Of a stretch of 64,000 nucleotides of DNA, positions 1-8,204 are shown piece after piece. Under the pieces are notes generated by a model. It ran no database searches and had not been told where the DNA came from. It worked only from the letters and a program-made list of their open reading frames with translations. A program made the translations under genes and the position numbers. Source of the DNA: Chloroflexi bacterium HGW-Chloroflexi-10 (lineage in GTDB: Bacteria; Chloroflexota; Anaerolineae; Anaerolineales; Anaerolineaceae); assembly GCA_002840755.1 (NCBI GenBank), contig PHBZ01000022.1, forward strand, positions 23,984-87,983, read 5' to 3'. Each line of letters begins with the position of its first letter. Within the stretch, counting starts at the first letter, position 1.

Positions 1-500
1 GCAAATATGCTACTCATCCGTCTGGTGGTAAAACCGCTTGGTGCTTCAAATCCCAATGATGCTCTATGTAACTGTGCAAACAGTTTTCCCATCTTTTCCA
101 AATTTTCTGGGGTTAGTTGATTTTCAAGTGATTTGCCAGGCATCCAACTCATCAACATAAAACGCTGTGTCTGGGCAGAATCCACTATAGGAACATCCAT
201 CCAGGCCATACCATTTCTTGTCCATTTGGGGCAGGGAACCGGGATATTGCTTTGCTCGTTTAAGTATTCCAGCCATTTAAATTCAGAATATAAGTCGGTT
301 TCTGTACGCCATCCAGGTTTACAAGCCCTCAACAAAAACTTTTCGCCATTGCCTGAGCGCGCCTTAAAAAGAGTATTGGTAAAATTGCCTAATAGACGAA
401 TTTCATTAATATCAAGATCGTAGGCTTGAACAGCCTGGAACGCCAATGTTCGCAACCGCCGGTTTTTTCCGCGTTGGGTTAACAGTTCAAAAGGCTTCAA
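1..500 (-). CDS. APH/SrkA-type phosphotransferase, N-terminal part (cut by window edge)
   Basis: An open frame runs on the minus strand from a TTG at 498-500 to base 1 without a stop, giving about 166 residues. The TTG is preceded by AGGAG at a 7-base gap, which decides the start. The N-terminal part has the layout of aminoglycoside-phosphotransferase-fold kinases: a strand-loop with LLGNFTNTLFKA, the nucleotide-binding lysine region EKFLLRA, an acidic helix with SEFKWLEYL, and the hinge-like MSWMPG. This resembles stress response kinase A, homoserine kinase type II and similar small-molecule or protein kinases. The catalytic HxD loop would lie beyond the window, so the substrate cannot be judged. 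It is divergent from the WYL regulator. Confidence 0.75.
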   Translation of the reverse strand, partial: MKPFELLTQRGKNRRLRTLAFQAVQAYDLDINEIRLLGNFTNTLFKARSGNGEKFLLRACKPGWRTETDLYSEFKWLEYLNEQSNIPVPCPKWTRNGMAWMDVPIVDSAQTQRFMLMSWMPGKSLENQLTPENLEKMGKLFAQLHRASLGFEAPSGFTTRRMSSIF

Positions 501-695
501 ATAAGTACTCCTGAGGGTTTCGAATACCTCAGATTGTATCCCTTTGGATCCTCTAAGCCAACCCGTCAAGCGGATAGTCTATACTGAAAATACCACTTAT
601 TTTTTCGATGCGCTTGAATTACCATTATGTAATAATCTATTTATGCCATATTTTGTCATATACTATCGCTATACTATCTTCAGAAAGCAAAATAC

Positions 696-1652
696 ATGAG
701 TAACAAAGCCTCCCGTCTCCTCACTCTCATTCAACTCTTACAGCACAAGCCAAACCAAAAGGCGGCAGATCTGGCTGTTCAATTGGGTATCTCCATCCGT
801 TCTCTGCATCGATATTTCGCCATACTCGATGAAATGGGTATCCCGATTTATAGTGAACGCGGACCCAATGGCGGTTTCTCGCTGGTGCGCGGATACCGCA
901 TGCCGCCGCTAATGTTCACACCGGACGAGGCCGCAGCCATTTACCTGGGTGCCGGTATGGTGCGTGAGCTGTGGGGACAACGCTACGCCGAACCGGCCAT
1001 TTCGGTGTTGGCCAAACTCGATAATGTTCTTCCCGATGAACAATTGCGTGAAGCAGCCTGGGCTAAGCGCTCGTTAGCCATCACCGGTCTACATCAGATT
1101 GACCCTCAGTTCCTGGCGCCAACCCTGGAAACACTGCAACAGGCTTCCCATGAAAACCATACCATCGAGATGGTTTACCAATCTATCCAGGCAATACAGG
1201 CTGCCGAACGAAAGATTGACCCCTATGCGCTGGTAATCCGTTGGGGTTATTGGTACCTGATCGGTTTCTGTCATACCCGCCAGGCGCTGCGTTCTTTTCG
1301 CGTCGACCGTATCCAATCCGTAAAAATCCTGACCGAAGCATTCACCATCTCGCAGGGTTTCAATCTGCAACGATTCCTGGAAACCGAATATACCAACCAA
1401 CCACATACCCGAATACAACTTTTGTTCAATGCCGAGGCAGCGCGTCAGACTGATGAATTGCGCAGCTTCTGGGATTCAATGGAAACATTGTCCGATGGAT
1501 CAGTTCAGGTCTCCCTCAACACCCCCGATACAAACTGGGTATTGCAAACCGTCCTCTCTCTCGGCGCACAGGTGGAAATTCTTTCACCGCCCGAACTGCG
1601 CGCTCGCTTATTGGAATGGATCAACGCCATTGCCCACCGTTATCAGGACTGA
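696..1652 (+). CDS. YafY-type HTH/WYL-domain transcriptional regulator
   Basis: A 318-residue DNA-binding regulator. Residues 1-55 form a DeoR-like winged helix-turn-helix (LAVQLGISIRSLHRYFAIL). A WYL domain follows, with WGYWYLIGF at 183-191 and FRVDRI at 201-206, the motif that in this family binds nucleic acid or small ligands. The C-terminal stretch to 318 is the WCX extension. Length is normal for the family. It is first in a likely operon with the ClbS-like gene 49 bases downstream and the DUF3795 gene. WYL regulators often sense stress or DNA damage, but the signal here is unknown. No good ribosome binding site is visible before the ATG. Confidence 0.88.
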   Translation: MSNKASRLLTLIQLLQHKPNQKAADLAVQLGISIRSLHRYFAILDEMGIPIYSERGPNGGFSLVRGYRMPPLMFTPDEAAAIYLGAGMVRELWGQRYAEPAISVLAKLDNVLPDEQLREAAWAKRSLAITGLHQIDPQFLAPTLETLQQASHENHTIEMVYQSIQAIQAAERKIDPYALVIRWGYWYLIGFCHTRQALRSFRVDRIQSVKILTEAFTISQGFNLQRFLETEYTNQPHTRIQLLFNAEAARQTDELRSFWDSMETLSDGSVQVSLNTPDTNWVLQTVLSLGAQVEILSPPELRARLLEWINAIAHRYQD

Positions 1653-1701
1653 CTTCAATAAAAAAAAGACCATCAACATTATTACAGGAAGGAAAATATT
1701 C

Positions 1702-2199
1702 ATGGCACAACCTATTACAAAAACACAACTTCTGCAAGAAGGGCAGCAGGAAAAAGAGAAACTCTTTAAATACCTGGGGACTTTGACCGGGCAGCAAAAA
1801 ATACAATCCGGAACCGTTGGCGAATGGTCAGCGAAAGATGTGCTTGCCCATCTCATCGAATGGCATCAATTGGTATTGGGTTGGTTGGCGACCACCCAGC
1901 GTGGAGAAACACCATCCATCCCGGCTGAAGGCTACAACTGGCAACAGTTGCCTGCTCTCAATCAGATGTTCTATGACCGCAACCGCGACACACCGTTAAC
2001 GGTGATTGAACAACGGTTTAAGGAAACCTATCAGGCCATACGTGATTGCATCACCGCTTTGGAAGATAGTCTGTTATTTACACCGGGTCTCCATCCCTGG
2101 ATGAATAAAAACACGCTGACCGCGTATTTCAACTCCTGTACCACCAGCCATTACCGGTGGGCGCTCAAAGAAATCCGCAAAGGAATCAAGCCATGTTGA
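1702..2199 (+). CDS. ClbS/DfsB-like DinB-fold four-helix protein
   Basis: A 165-residue soluble protein. The frame is open further upstream, but the ATG at 1702 is chosen because AGGAAGG lies just before it and because homology-like sequence starts there. It shows the ClbS/DfsB pattern: an N-terminal helix of about 20 residues, then GEWSAKDVLAHLIEWHQ (DinB-type first histidine), and a C-terminal HYRWALKEIRK helix. ClbS itself is a cyclopropane hydrolase that protects against colibactin. Most relatives are uncharacterised and some DinB-fold enzymes are thiol-dependent transferases. The reaction here is unknown. It lies between the WYL regulator and the DUF3795 gene and overlaps the latter by 7 bases, so translation is probably coupled. 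Confidence 0.8.
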   Translation: MAQPITKTQLLQEGQQEKEKLFKYLGTLTGQQKIQSGTVGEWSAKDVLAHLIEWHQLVLGWLATTQRGETPSIPAEGYNWQQLPALNQMFYDRNRDTPLTVIEQRFKETYQAIRDCITALEDSLLFTPGLHPWMNKNTLTAYFNSCTTSHYRWALKEIRKGIKPC

Positions 2200-2510
2200 A
2201 ATTTTATCAGGGTCGTGTTCCAGCCTGTGGCTGCTTCTGCGGCGGCTGCCCAACCTATACCCGCGAAAAGAAGCCCTGCCCAGGTGCTGCTTTCACAAAT
2301 CGGTGTGAGGGCTGCAAAACATTCCACCAATGCTGTCAGGAAAAAGGGATCACCCACTGCTATCAATGCAACCAATTCCCCTGTAAACGATTCAAAGATT
2401 TTCGTAAACGCTGGCTAAAATATGGCCAGGACTTTTTGGAAAACCAGCAGAAGCTTCAAGAATCAGGTGAAGAAGGATTTTTGCAGTATTGGAACCAGGC
2501 ACTAGAATAG
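2193..2510 (+). CDS. DUF3795 cysteine-rich protein
   Basis: A 105-residue protein starting at the ATG at 2193, inside the end of the preceding gene. It holds about eleven cysteines arranged as CGCFCGGCPTY, CEGCK, CC, CYQCNQFPCKRF, typical of DUF3795, which is thought to bind zinc or an iron-sulfur centre. No function is established for the family. Its end overlaps the convergent histidine kinase gene by 9 bases. Coupling to the ClbS-like gene suggests a shared role under the WYL regulator, which is inference. Confidence 0.82.
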   Translation: MLKFYQGRVPACGCFCGGCPTYTREKKPCPGAAFTNRCEGCKTFHQCCQEKGITHCYQCNQFPCKRFKDFRKRWLKYGQDFLENQQKLQESGEEGFLQYWNQALE

Positions 2511-3956
2511 CGATATCAGATGGGTGAAGGACGGCTTTTTTTCCGGTGGAAACAGTATTACCATGCAAGCCCCCTGGCCTAATCCCTGCGACTCTGCGTA
2601 AATCGTACCGCCCTGCGCCAGGACCAACGCCTTGGATATAGCCAGACCCAATCCCATCTTACCGGCATTTCCGGAACGGGCTTTGTCGGCCCGGTAGAAA
2701 CGGTCAAATACGTATGGCAAATCTTCAGCATGGATTCCCGAACCACTGTCCTGCACCTGGATACGTACCTGCCCCTCCCATAGATCCACTCCGATTCGGA
2801 TGAAACCACCGGCGGGTGTATGCCGCAGCGCATTATCCAACAGGTTGCGTAATACCTGCATAACCCGGCCTTCATCCACCAGGATGTTGGGTAGATCTGG
2901 CTGTATATCCAGGGTTAAGGCAACGTTCTGTCGCAAACAAATGGCTTCAAAACCATCGTATGCCTGCTGTGCGATATCCCCCGGAATACAGGAATGGATT
3001 TCCATATTCAAATCACGTGCATCAGTTTTGGAAAGCATATTCAAATCATCCACCAGCCTTCTTAAATGTTCAATTTCGGTCATGATGATCTGGACCTGAC
3101 GGTTGGTTAAATGAATATCGTCGTCTTCCAGCATCTCGATATAACCGGCGATAACCTGCAAAGGCGTACTCAAATCGTGGGTGATATCAGCTGTCATCTG
3201 GCGGCGCTGCTGGTCTGCCCGCGCTAGATCCGCGCTCATCTGGTTAAACGTCTGGGTGAGCTGCCCCAATTCATCTTGCGAGGTTACCGGCACCGATTGT
3301 TCCAATTCGCCTTTGGAAAGTTTTTTGGAGGCTTCCATCAGGCTGCGAATAGGTTTCAATAAAATACCTGCCAGTAAAAATCCCATCAGCACCGCACCCA
3401 GTATTCCTGCTGCCGCTGCAATGAAAATCGCCCGGTTGGTACGATCCAAAAAAAGCTGCTCCTCAGGGCTTAATTTGAACTCAAATCCTCTATCGGGGAT
3501 CACCCAGGCAACGATATTCCCATTAACTGTAACAGCAGTACTCCCATCAATTTCGGATTGGGGTACACTATCCCCAACATCATAACCGGGAAAGGGGATG
3601 ATCGTAACCAAATCCGCACCTACCAGGCCATTTCGCCCGCGAATTTCCCGCGGATATTCATGATCTTTATAATCACCTGGTGGATTCTTGTCGGACGGGG
3701 TAGGAATTTGTTCCAGGAATGCCGGATCACGCACCAATTGTGTCTGATAATATTCCAAAAAACCAGCCCAACTGGCGGTTTGTTCGTAGTAAAAGGCTGC
3801 TTCTTCGTTTAGTCGGGTAGCCTGCTGCTCCATGACCAAATTCAACAAACTCTGATTGGATGTTAAACGCATAAAACCCGCTATCACCACTACCGAGAGC
3901 AGCGCTACGACCAGGTAAGATGCGATCAGCTTGGCTTTTAACGAACGGTGGATCAT
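2502..3956 (-). CDS. Sensor histidine kinase (HAMP, HisKA, HATPase)
   Basis: A 484-residue membrane kinase. One transmembrane segment lies at about 10-30 (ASYLVVALLSVVVIAGFM), an extracytoplasmic sensor region follows to about 172, and a second segment lies at about 173-195. Then come a HAMP linker, the HisKA dimerisation helix with phosphoacceptor histidine in DITHDLSTPLQ, and an HATPase domain with NLLDNALRHTP, DSGSGI and a GLGLAI box. The sensor loop has no recognised fold. It overlaps the response regulator by 4 bases (ATGA), so the two form a coupled pair. It lies next to the DUF4405 and CotH loci, and I infer, not prove, that it controls them. Confidence 0.92.
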   Translation of the reverse strand: MIHRSLKAKLIASYLVVALLSVVVIAGFMRLTSNQSLLNLVMEQQATRLNEEAAFYYEQTASWAGFLEYYQTQLVRDPAFLEQIPTPSDKNPPGDYKDHEYPREIRGRNGLVGADLVTIIPFPGYDVGDSVPQSEIDGSTAVTVNGNIVAWVIPDRGFEFKLSPEEQLFLDRTNRAIFIAAAAGILGAVLMGFLLAGILLKPIRSLMEASKKLSKGELEQSVPVTSQDELGQLTQTFNQMSADLARADQQRRQMTADITHDLSTPLQVIAGYIEMLEDDDIHLTNRQVQIIMTEIEHLRRLVDDLNMLSKTDARDLNMEIHSCIPGDIAQQAYDGFEAICLRQNVALTLDIQPDLPNILVDEGRVMQVLRNLLDNALRHTPAGGFIRIGVDLWEGQVRIQVQDSGSGIHAEDLPYVFDRFYRADKARSGNAGKMGLGLAISKALVLAQGGTIYAESQGLGQGACMVILFPPEKKPSFTHLISLF

Positions 3957-4639
3957 TTCCCATCTCCCAGACGGTAACCAATTCCAAAAACGGTCTCCAC
4001 ATAACGGGGATCTTCCGGATTTTCTTCGATCTTCATGCGCAGGTTACGGATATGAATTTTCAATGTGGCTTCCGACCCGCTAAACCCATGTTCAATTAAT
4101 CGCGTACAGAAAGCGGCGCGCTGCACCACCTGCCCGCTCGATTCCATCAGGATTTCCAACAGTTGGAATTCCAACGGAGTCAGTTCAACCGGCTTGTCCT
4201 TTATCCGCACTTCATGCTTGCTGCGGTCCAGGATCAGATCGTTATATTCCAAAACAGGTTCGCTGCTTTCTTTTTGAGCAGCCCGGCGTAACACGGCACG
4301 CATACGCACCAGCAATTCACGCATGCGAAAAGGTTTGGTAATGTAATCATCCGCGCCCAGATCAAAGCCGCGGATCAGGTCCGCTTCCTGCTGCTTGGCG
4401 GTGATCATGATCACCGGTACATCCGATTCACGCCGTAAATAGCTGATAAATTGGTACCCATCCATGTTGGGCATCATTATATCCAGTAAGATAATATCCG
4501 GATTTTCTTGCTTTACCGTTTCCAGGGCTTCACGCCCATCACCGGCAGTAAAAACTGCAAATCCCTGACCGGAAAGAAAATCCGTCAGTAAAATTTGCAC
4601 ATTCTTTGTATCGTCAACTACCAAAACTTTACGTGTCAT
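3953..4639 (-). CDS. OmpR-family response regulator
   Basis: A 228-residue regulator from the ATG at 4637-4639. A TTG 48 bases upstream in frame is less likely. The receiver domain has the phosphoacceptor in IILLDIMMPNMDG, the conserved threonine in MITAK and the lysine in YITKPF. The C-terminal winged helix is of the OmpR/PhoB class (LTPLEFQLLEILM, then HIRNLRMKIE and VFGIGYRLG). A TATACT box ends 7 bases before the ATG, so the mRNA may be leaderless. The cognate kinase gene follows with a 4-base overlap. The family binds tandem repeats with a period near 10-11 bases, which matches the repeats found upstream of the neighbouring operons. Confidence 0.93.
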   Translation of the reverse strand: MTRKVLVVDDTKNVQILLTDFLSGQGFAVFTAGDGREALETVKQENPDIILLDIMMPNMDGYQFISYLRRESDVPVIMITAKQQEADLIRGFDLGADDYITKPFRMRELLVRMRAVLRRAAQKESSEPVLEYNDLILDRSKHEVRIKDKPVELTPLEFQLLEILMESSGQVVQRAAFCTRLIEHGFSGSEATLKIHIRNLRMKIEENPEDPRYVETVFGIGYRLGDGK

Positions 4640-4646
4640 AGGTTTA

Positions 4647-4652
4647 AGTATA
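4647..4652 (-). promoter_or_regulatory. -10 box of the OmpR-type regulator, likely leaderless start
   Basis: TATACT read on the minus strand ends 7 bases before the ATG at 4639, and no ribosome binding site lies between. A good -35 is not visible, which would fit an activated promoter. Confidence 0.4.
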
Positions 4653-4690
4653 TTCAATAAATTCCTAAAAATAAATGTTTCTAACAAGAT

Positions 4691-4727
4691 AACAAACAGG
4701 ATAGAAACTTCTCTTATCCTGTTTGTT
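4691..4727 (-). terminator. 13-bp perfect inverted repeat, probable terminator
   Basis: AACAAACAGGATA at 4691-4703 pairs perfectly with TATCCTGTTTGTT at 4715-4727 around an 11-base loop. It lies about 150 bases after the Tat lipoprotein gene and 50 bases before the response regulator gene, both on the minus strand. The T tract after it is weak, so it could instead be an operator or leader hairpin. Confidence 0.5.
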
Positions 4728-4842
4728 TCTCGGAGGAGATATTGTTCGTAAGGACTATCAATTTGTTTTTCTTATATATCGCTCCTTTCATTTCATATCT
4801 TTTATTCGTTATACCAATAGTACATTTTTTAATCACCCAATT

Positions 4843-4860
4843 GGTTTATTTTTTGTATAG
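4843..4860. promoter_or_regulatory. Weaker third copy of the GGTTTAC/GGTATAC direct-repeat element
   Basis: GGTTTAT-TTTT-TGTATAG matches the elements at 6382-6399 and 9794-9811 at 14 of 18 positions relative to the latter. It lies 204-221 bases before the regulator start. If real, it suggests autoregulation. The match may be chance in an AT-rich gap. Confidence 0.3.
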
Positions 4861-4878
4861 CTCATATCGGGAAAGGTC

Positions 4879-5361
4879 TTAGAAGTTCCAGCCGGAATCC
4901 CCCCGTGGACGTCTATTTTTACCGGTTCGCTCTCCTGACTGTTGGTCGGAAGAGACATTTTCGGTGTAATCGCAAATCGAATTGTCATTTTCATCCGTAT
5001 AACGCCGGCACTCTCCGGGATAAACGCAGCCCCGGAAACATTGAAATACTGTCTGATTAATAGTAACACCGGACGCCGTAGTATTATCATCCGTTGCAGC
5101 GCTTCCGGACATTTCAGAAACGTCCACTTCGCTCACATTTTGCTTCTCGGAATAATCACAAATTCCGTTTCCATCCTGATCTACATACTCACGACACTCC
5201 CCAGGCCAGGGATCATTGACCAAATTATGCGGGCATACACCACTTGCCGCCGATTTGTTGCTTTTTGATACCAGAGAACAACCGCTCATAAAAACGGTGG
5301 CTGCCACACTGGTCCCGGCTAACCTGATAAAATCCCTTCGATTTATTTTTTCTTTGCTCAT
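4879..5361 (-). CDS. Tat-exported lipoprotein with duplicated PGECR-Y-D-ICDY repeat
   Basis: A 160-residue exported protein. The ATG at 5359-5361 is chosen over the adjacent TTG because GGAG lies 7 bases upstream. The N-terminus has NRRDFI followed by a hydrophobic stretch and SGC, so it is probably Tat-exported and possibly lipid-anchored at that cysteine. The mature part holds two copies of a motif: CPHNLVNDPWPGECREY then DQDGNGICDY, and later CFRGCVYPGECRRY then DENDNSICDY. The Asp/Asn-rich loops resemble EF-hand-like metal-binding loops, and such Cys motifs occur in extracytosolic redox proteins of this kind of organism. A redox or metal role is inference. It is last in the operon after the DUF4405 gene. 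Confidence 0.7.
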   Translation of the reverse strand: MSKEKINRRDFIRLAGTSVAATVFMSGCSLVSKSNKSAASGVCPHNLVNDPWPGECREYVDQDGNGICDYSEKQNVSEVDVSEMSGSAATDDNTTASGVTINQTVFQCFRGCVYPGECRRYTDENDNSICDYTENVSSDQQSGERTGKNRRPRGDSGWNF

Positions 5362-5377
5362 CAATCAACTCCGTTCG

Positions 5378-5764
5378 TTACGAATTGGTATTCACAACCG
5401 CCGGTTTTTTAATATTACGGATCACCCAGGCTGATCCGCGCCATCCGATCAATACCACTGCGATCACAACCAGCATTTTGAGCAAGGTCTCACCCATACC
5501 GGGTAATAAACGTGCCAGGGATAAACCACTGCCCTTATGGCCGTGGACGCCTTCCAAACCACCGGCTGGCATCTGCGGACGGGTACCTTCGTCTTCGAGC
5601 ATAGTTCCATTTGTACTCATTTCGGGTCGATCACCTCCTCCCCGACCTTCCATTTGCGAAGGCTGTAAACCATCCAATAATCCGTTTTGCTGTGCTCCAA
5701 ACCAACCCAGGGCCAGCGCACTCATCACAGTCAGAATAAATAAACTTCTTAATATCCATTTCAT
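5378..5764 (-). CDS. Small Pro/Met/Gly-rich membrane protein, unknown function
   Basis: I do not recognise this 128-residue protein. It has an N-terminal membrane or signal segment at 5-22 (LRSLFILTVMSALALGWF), a hydrophilic extracytoplasmic middle rich in Gly, Pro, Met and charged residues, and a second membrane segment near 95-115 (LLKMLVVIAVVLIGW) with a short basic tail. The middle contains RPEMSTNG and EGTRPQMPAGG, closely like the repeats in the CotH-like protein upstream (DGTRPEMPEG). AAAGGAG precedes the ATG. It sits between DUF4405 and the Tat lipoprotein, so it may be part of the same membrane complex. Confidence 0.65.
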   Translation of the reverse strand: MKWILRSLFILTVMSALALGWFGAQQNGLLDGLQPSQMEGRGGGDRPEMSTNGTMLEDEGTRPQMPAGGLEGVHGHKGSGLSLARLLPGMGETLLKMLVVIAVVLIGWRGSAWVIRNIKKPAVVNTNS

Positions 5765-5783
5765 ATCTTAATTCTCCTTTGGT

Positions 5784-6323
5784 TTAGTGACTCTGCTTGA
5801 TCGGAAACCCATCCGGAATGTGGATTTGGGTTTTTGGTTTTCGATGGAATAATCCAGCAATCGGACTGATTGCGTAGCGCTTAATAACGGTGAGTATCCA
5901 CTTGTAATGCAGTGCCAGATGAGCACCCACCAGAAGAATGGTGATATCGGTAGCCTGGTAATGCAGAAACTTCCAGATTGCCTCGCGCGACCCTTGCAAA
6001 CCGATCGCCGGCAGAACACTCTCAGAGATCATCAAACCGGAAAAAATGATGGTGACAAAACCAATCATGATCGCCATATCCAATAGGTAGTTAATCCTTG
6101 GTTCGGCTCTCAATCTGGTAAAAAATCGTTTGGTCACTTTTACTACCCAATCCCAGTGCAGCAGCACATGGATTAGTATCACGCCCACAATTCCCATGCC
6201 CAACCATTCATGGATGGCAATTCCCGTGGCATTTGCATCAATTACTACCAAAAATGCCACCAGGAAGAGAACATCAATCGTCAGGTTTAACAACGTTTTG
6301 TTTGATATCTTTTTGTTTTTCAT
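5784..6323 (-). CDS. DUF4405 membrane cytochrome-like protein
   Basis: A 179-residue integral membrane protein with four predicted segments (about 12-28, 38-60, 83-103 and 125-145). Histidines sit in or next to the segments: IHEWLGM, LIHVLLHW, FLHYQATD and GAHLALHYKW. DUF4405 proteins resemble cytochrome b561 and are associated in other bacteria with extracytosolic electron transfer, often with flavin carriers. Haem binding here is inference from the paired histidines. It heads a minus-strand operon with the small membrane protein and the Tat lipoprotein. No FMN-binding partner is present in the window. CAAAGGAG precedes the ATG. Confidence 0.85.
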   Translation of the reverse strand: MKNKKISNKTLLNLTIDVLFLVAFLVVIDANATGIAIHEWLGMGIVGVILIHVLLHWDWVVKVTKRFFTRLRAEPRINYLLDMAIMIGFVTIIFSGLMISESVLPAIGLQGSREAIWKFLHYQATDITILLVGAHLALHYKWILTVIKRYAISPIAGLFHRKPKTQIHIPDGFPIKQSH

Positions 6324-6381
6324 ATTATTCTCCTTTGTATTTCTGAATTACCGCTATCATAACGGGAAGGCAAATGGCTTT

Positions 6382-6399
6382 GGTTTACTTCTGGTATAT
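6382..6399. promoter_or_regulatory. Direct-repeat element GGTTTAC-N4-GGTATAT upstream of the DUF4405 operon
   Basis: GGTTTAC, TTCT, then GGTATAT, an 11-base-period direct repeat. It lies 59-76 bases before the DUF4405 ATG. The same 17 bases occur again at 9794-9810 before the VTC operon. The period fits an OmpR-family dimer. Confidence 0.55.
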
Positions 6400-6410
6400 C
6401 CACACCAAGT

Positions 6411-6440
6411 AAAAAAGAGCGCATCCTTGCGCTCTTTTTT
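6411..6440 (-). terminator. Rho-independent terminator after the CotH gene
   Basis: AAAAAAGAGCGC and GCGCTCTTTTTT form a perfect 12-bp stem with a 6-base loop. T runs flank both sides, so it can work in both directions. It lies 25 bases after the CotH stop. Confidence 0.9.
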
Positions 6441-6464
6441 GGAAGAATTACCAATAAAAACTGG

Positions 6465-8168
6465 TTAATTTACTTCATTCAGATATTCCTGAACGGCAGT
6501 ATAGCGACTGTTGGCATGTTGGATTAATCCCTCCACTGATTGTTCAAAAGTCTCTATCGATTCCAACTGGGTATAACCGGTTACTTCACTGGTCACATAG
6601 GGTGCAATCAGATCATGATAAGTCTGATAGATTTCTGCCATCTTTTGCGGCACAAAGACGCTGGTAATCGTCTCCTGCAAATATTGCTGATATTTAGCCA
6701 TGTATACACTGTCGTCAGCCAGGTAACGGATTAATGGCCATTGATCAGTCACCGCAGCCAGGTCCAGTTCGCGGGCGCCACCGCCCATGCCACCTCTTCC
6801 AGCATCACCTCCGCCGCCACCGCGGCCAGCACTCAGGGACATGTTATTATCCCAGGGTATCCAGGTGACCTGTCCGGAGGTGGGATTTGCGTACAAGTAA
6901 TAGTTATGCGCCATCGAACCATAGGTGTCCCAGTTTTGAATAATGGTATCCACTGCCAGCCACTTCAGGAAGGCATCCACATCAAATACTGCTTCCAATC
7001 CCGCGCGCCAGGCTACCGGGTCTGTCGTACGTGTTTCGGCATGCAGTGCTTCAAATACCGCCTGAATATCACTCCAATCGGCTTCGTCTTCATTACTTTT
7101 CTTCTCAAATGACTCCTCATCAAACGTTCCGGCGGCGAAGGAGGCTCCAGTGCCCTCCGGTTTGTAAATATTACCGCTGTCTTCTTCAAATTTAGTCTCA
7201 ATCAGCGTGTCGTCGACGATTTCCACCGCGGTGTACAACCCAAAATACTTGGAGCCTTCTCCATAATCCACATACACTTCATAGAATGCAGTTTGTGAAG
7301 AAACAACACCCGCTTCACTAAAAACATCTGCTGCTACTTTTTCGCGCAGGTAAGATTCATCCATGGCATTGCTCTTGAATGAAATCTGTTTGAAGCCATA
7401 AAAACGCTGGTCGGTCGTAGAAGGATCGTCATCCTCAAACTCATCAAAATCAAGCCTTAAGGATATTTTCAAAGTTCCACTGGACCATGATGTCGCCAAA
7501 GTGGAATTCCCACTGAAACGCAAACCAACACTCTCCCAGGTTTCGCCGTTGAAGGCAATTGTGGAGGACACATAACTGGTATCGCCGCCGATATCCATGG
7601 CACCCATGCCCATCCCACCTTCAGGCCGTCCATTACCGCCGCCTGGCGGTTGCTGCCCTTCCGGCATTTCTGGTCGTGTTCCATCGCTGGGTGGCTGCAT
7701 CCCCTCGGGCATCGCCGGCAAGGTTCCATCCGTAGGCGGCTGCCGGTCTTCACTTCGCACGGGCGGGTTGGCAAAATTTTCCCTGCCGCCCATTCCACCT
7801 ACATTGGTACCGTCACCCTGCTCACCAAACAATTCAGTCATCTCAGTGAGTAAGGTGTCCCATTCTTCCGCGCTAATGGTGATACTGATCCGATTGACTG
7901 AGTCCTGCGGAAAGACCACACTATAGTCTGGTTCAACAGCTTTACTGTGAGTTGCTTCGTTCCAATTTTCAGCACGAACCACCGCTTCTTCACCTGTTTC
8001 GGCAGATTCCTCTTCGGAAACCTCTGCCGCTGTCGTTACATCACTATCGAGTGTTGTGTTCCCGGACACAGGCTGTGTTCCGGCTGATGCCGGGCTGCCG
8101 CAACCGGTCAGATTGATTGCGAGAATTGCCATCAGCATGAATCCCCATAAAATCCCGTTTCTTTTCAT
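6465..8168 (-). CDS. CotH-like kinase lipoprotein
   Basis: A 567-residue secreted lipoprotein, with a signal peptide ending in the lipobox LTGC at 20-23. Residues 60-110 start the CotH fold (VFPQDSVNRISITISAEEW). A Pro/Gly/Met-rich insert at about 125-185 holds imperfect repeats of the type DGTRPEMPEGQQPP. The kinase core follows: VGLRFSGNSTL, FKQISFKSNAMDESYLREK, YFGLYTAVEIVDD and the metal-binding-like TWIPWDNNMS. CotH proteins are atypical protein kinases, known from spore coats but common in non-sporeformers. The acidic N-terminal linker follows the lipid anchor. It is the last gene of a VTC-DUF4956-CotH operon. GGAG lies 6 bases before the ATG. Confidence 0.9.
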   Translation of the reverse strand: MKRNGILWGFMLMAILAINLTGCGSPASAGTQPVSGNTTLDSDVTTAAEVSEEESAETGEEAVVRAENWNEATHSKAVEPDYSVVFPQDSVNRISITISAEEWDTLLTEMTELFGEQGDGTNVGGMGGRENFANPPVRSEDRQPPTDGTLPAMPEGMQPPSDGTRPEMPEGQQPPGGGNGRPEGGMGMGAMDIGGDTSYVSSTIAFNGETWESVGLRFSGNSTLATSWSSGTLKISLRLDFDEFEDDDPSTTDQRFYGFKQISFKSNAMDESYLREKVAADVFSEAGVVSSQTAFYEVYVDYGEGSKYFGLYTAVEIVDDTLIETKFEEDSGNIYKPEGTGASFAAGTFDEESFEKKSNEDEADWSDIQAVFEALHAETRTTDPVAWRAGLEAVFDVDAFLKWLAVDTIIQNWDTYGSMAHNYYLYANPTSGQVTWIPWDNNMSLSAGRGGGGGDAGRGGMGGGARELDLAAVTDQWPLIRYLADDSVYMAKYQQYLQETITSVFVPQKMAEIYQTYHDLIAPYVTSEVTGYTQLESIETFEQSVEGLIQHANSRYTAVQEYLNEVN

Positions 8169-8204
8169 TTAATACTCCATTATTATAGAAATTTTCATTT
8201 CAAT

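Noticed and set aside
1429..1701. Upstream extension of the ClbS-like frame into the WYL regulator.
   Set aside because: The 91 extra residues are out-of-frame sequence of the regulator, and a good ribosome binding site precedes the ATG at 1702.
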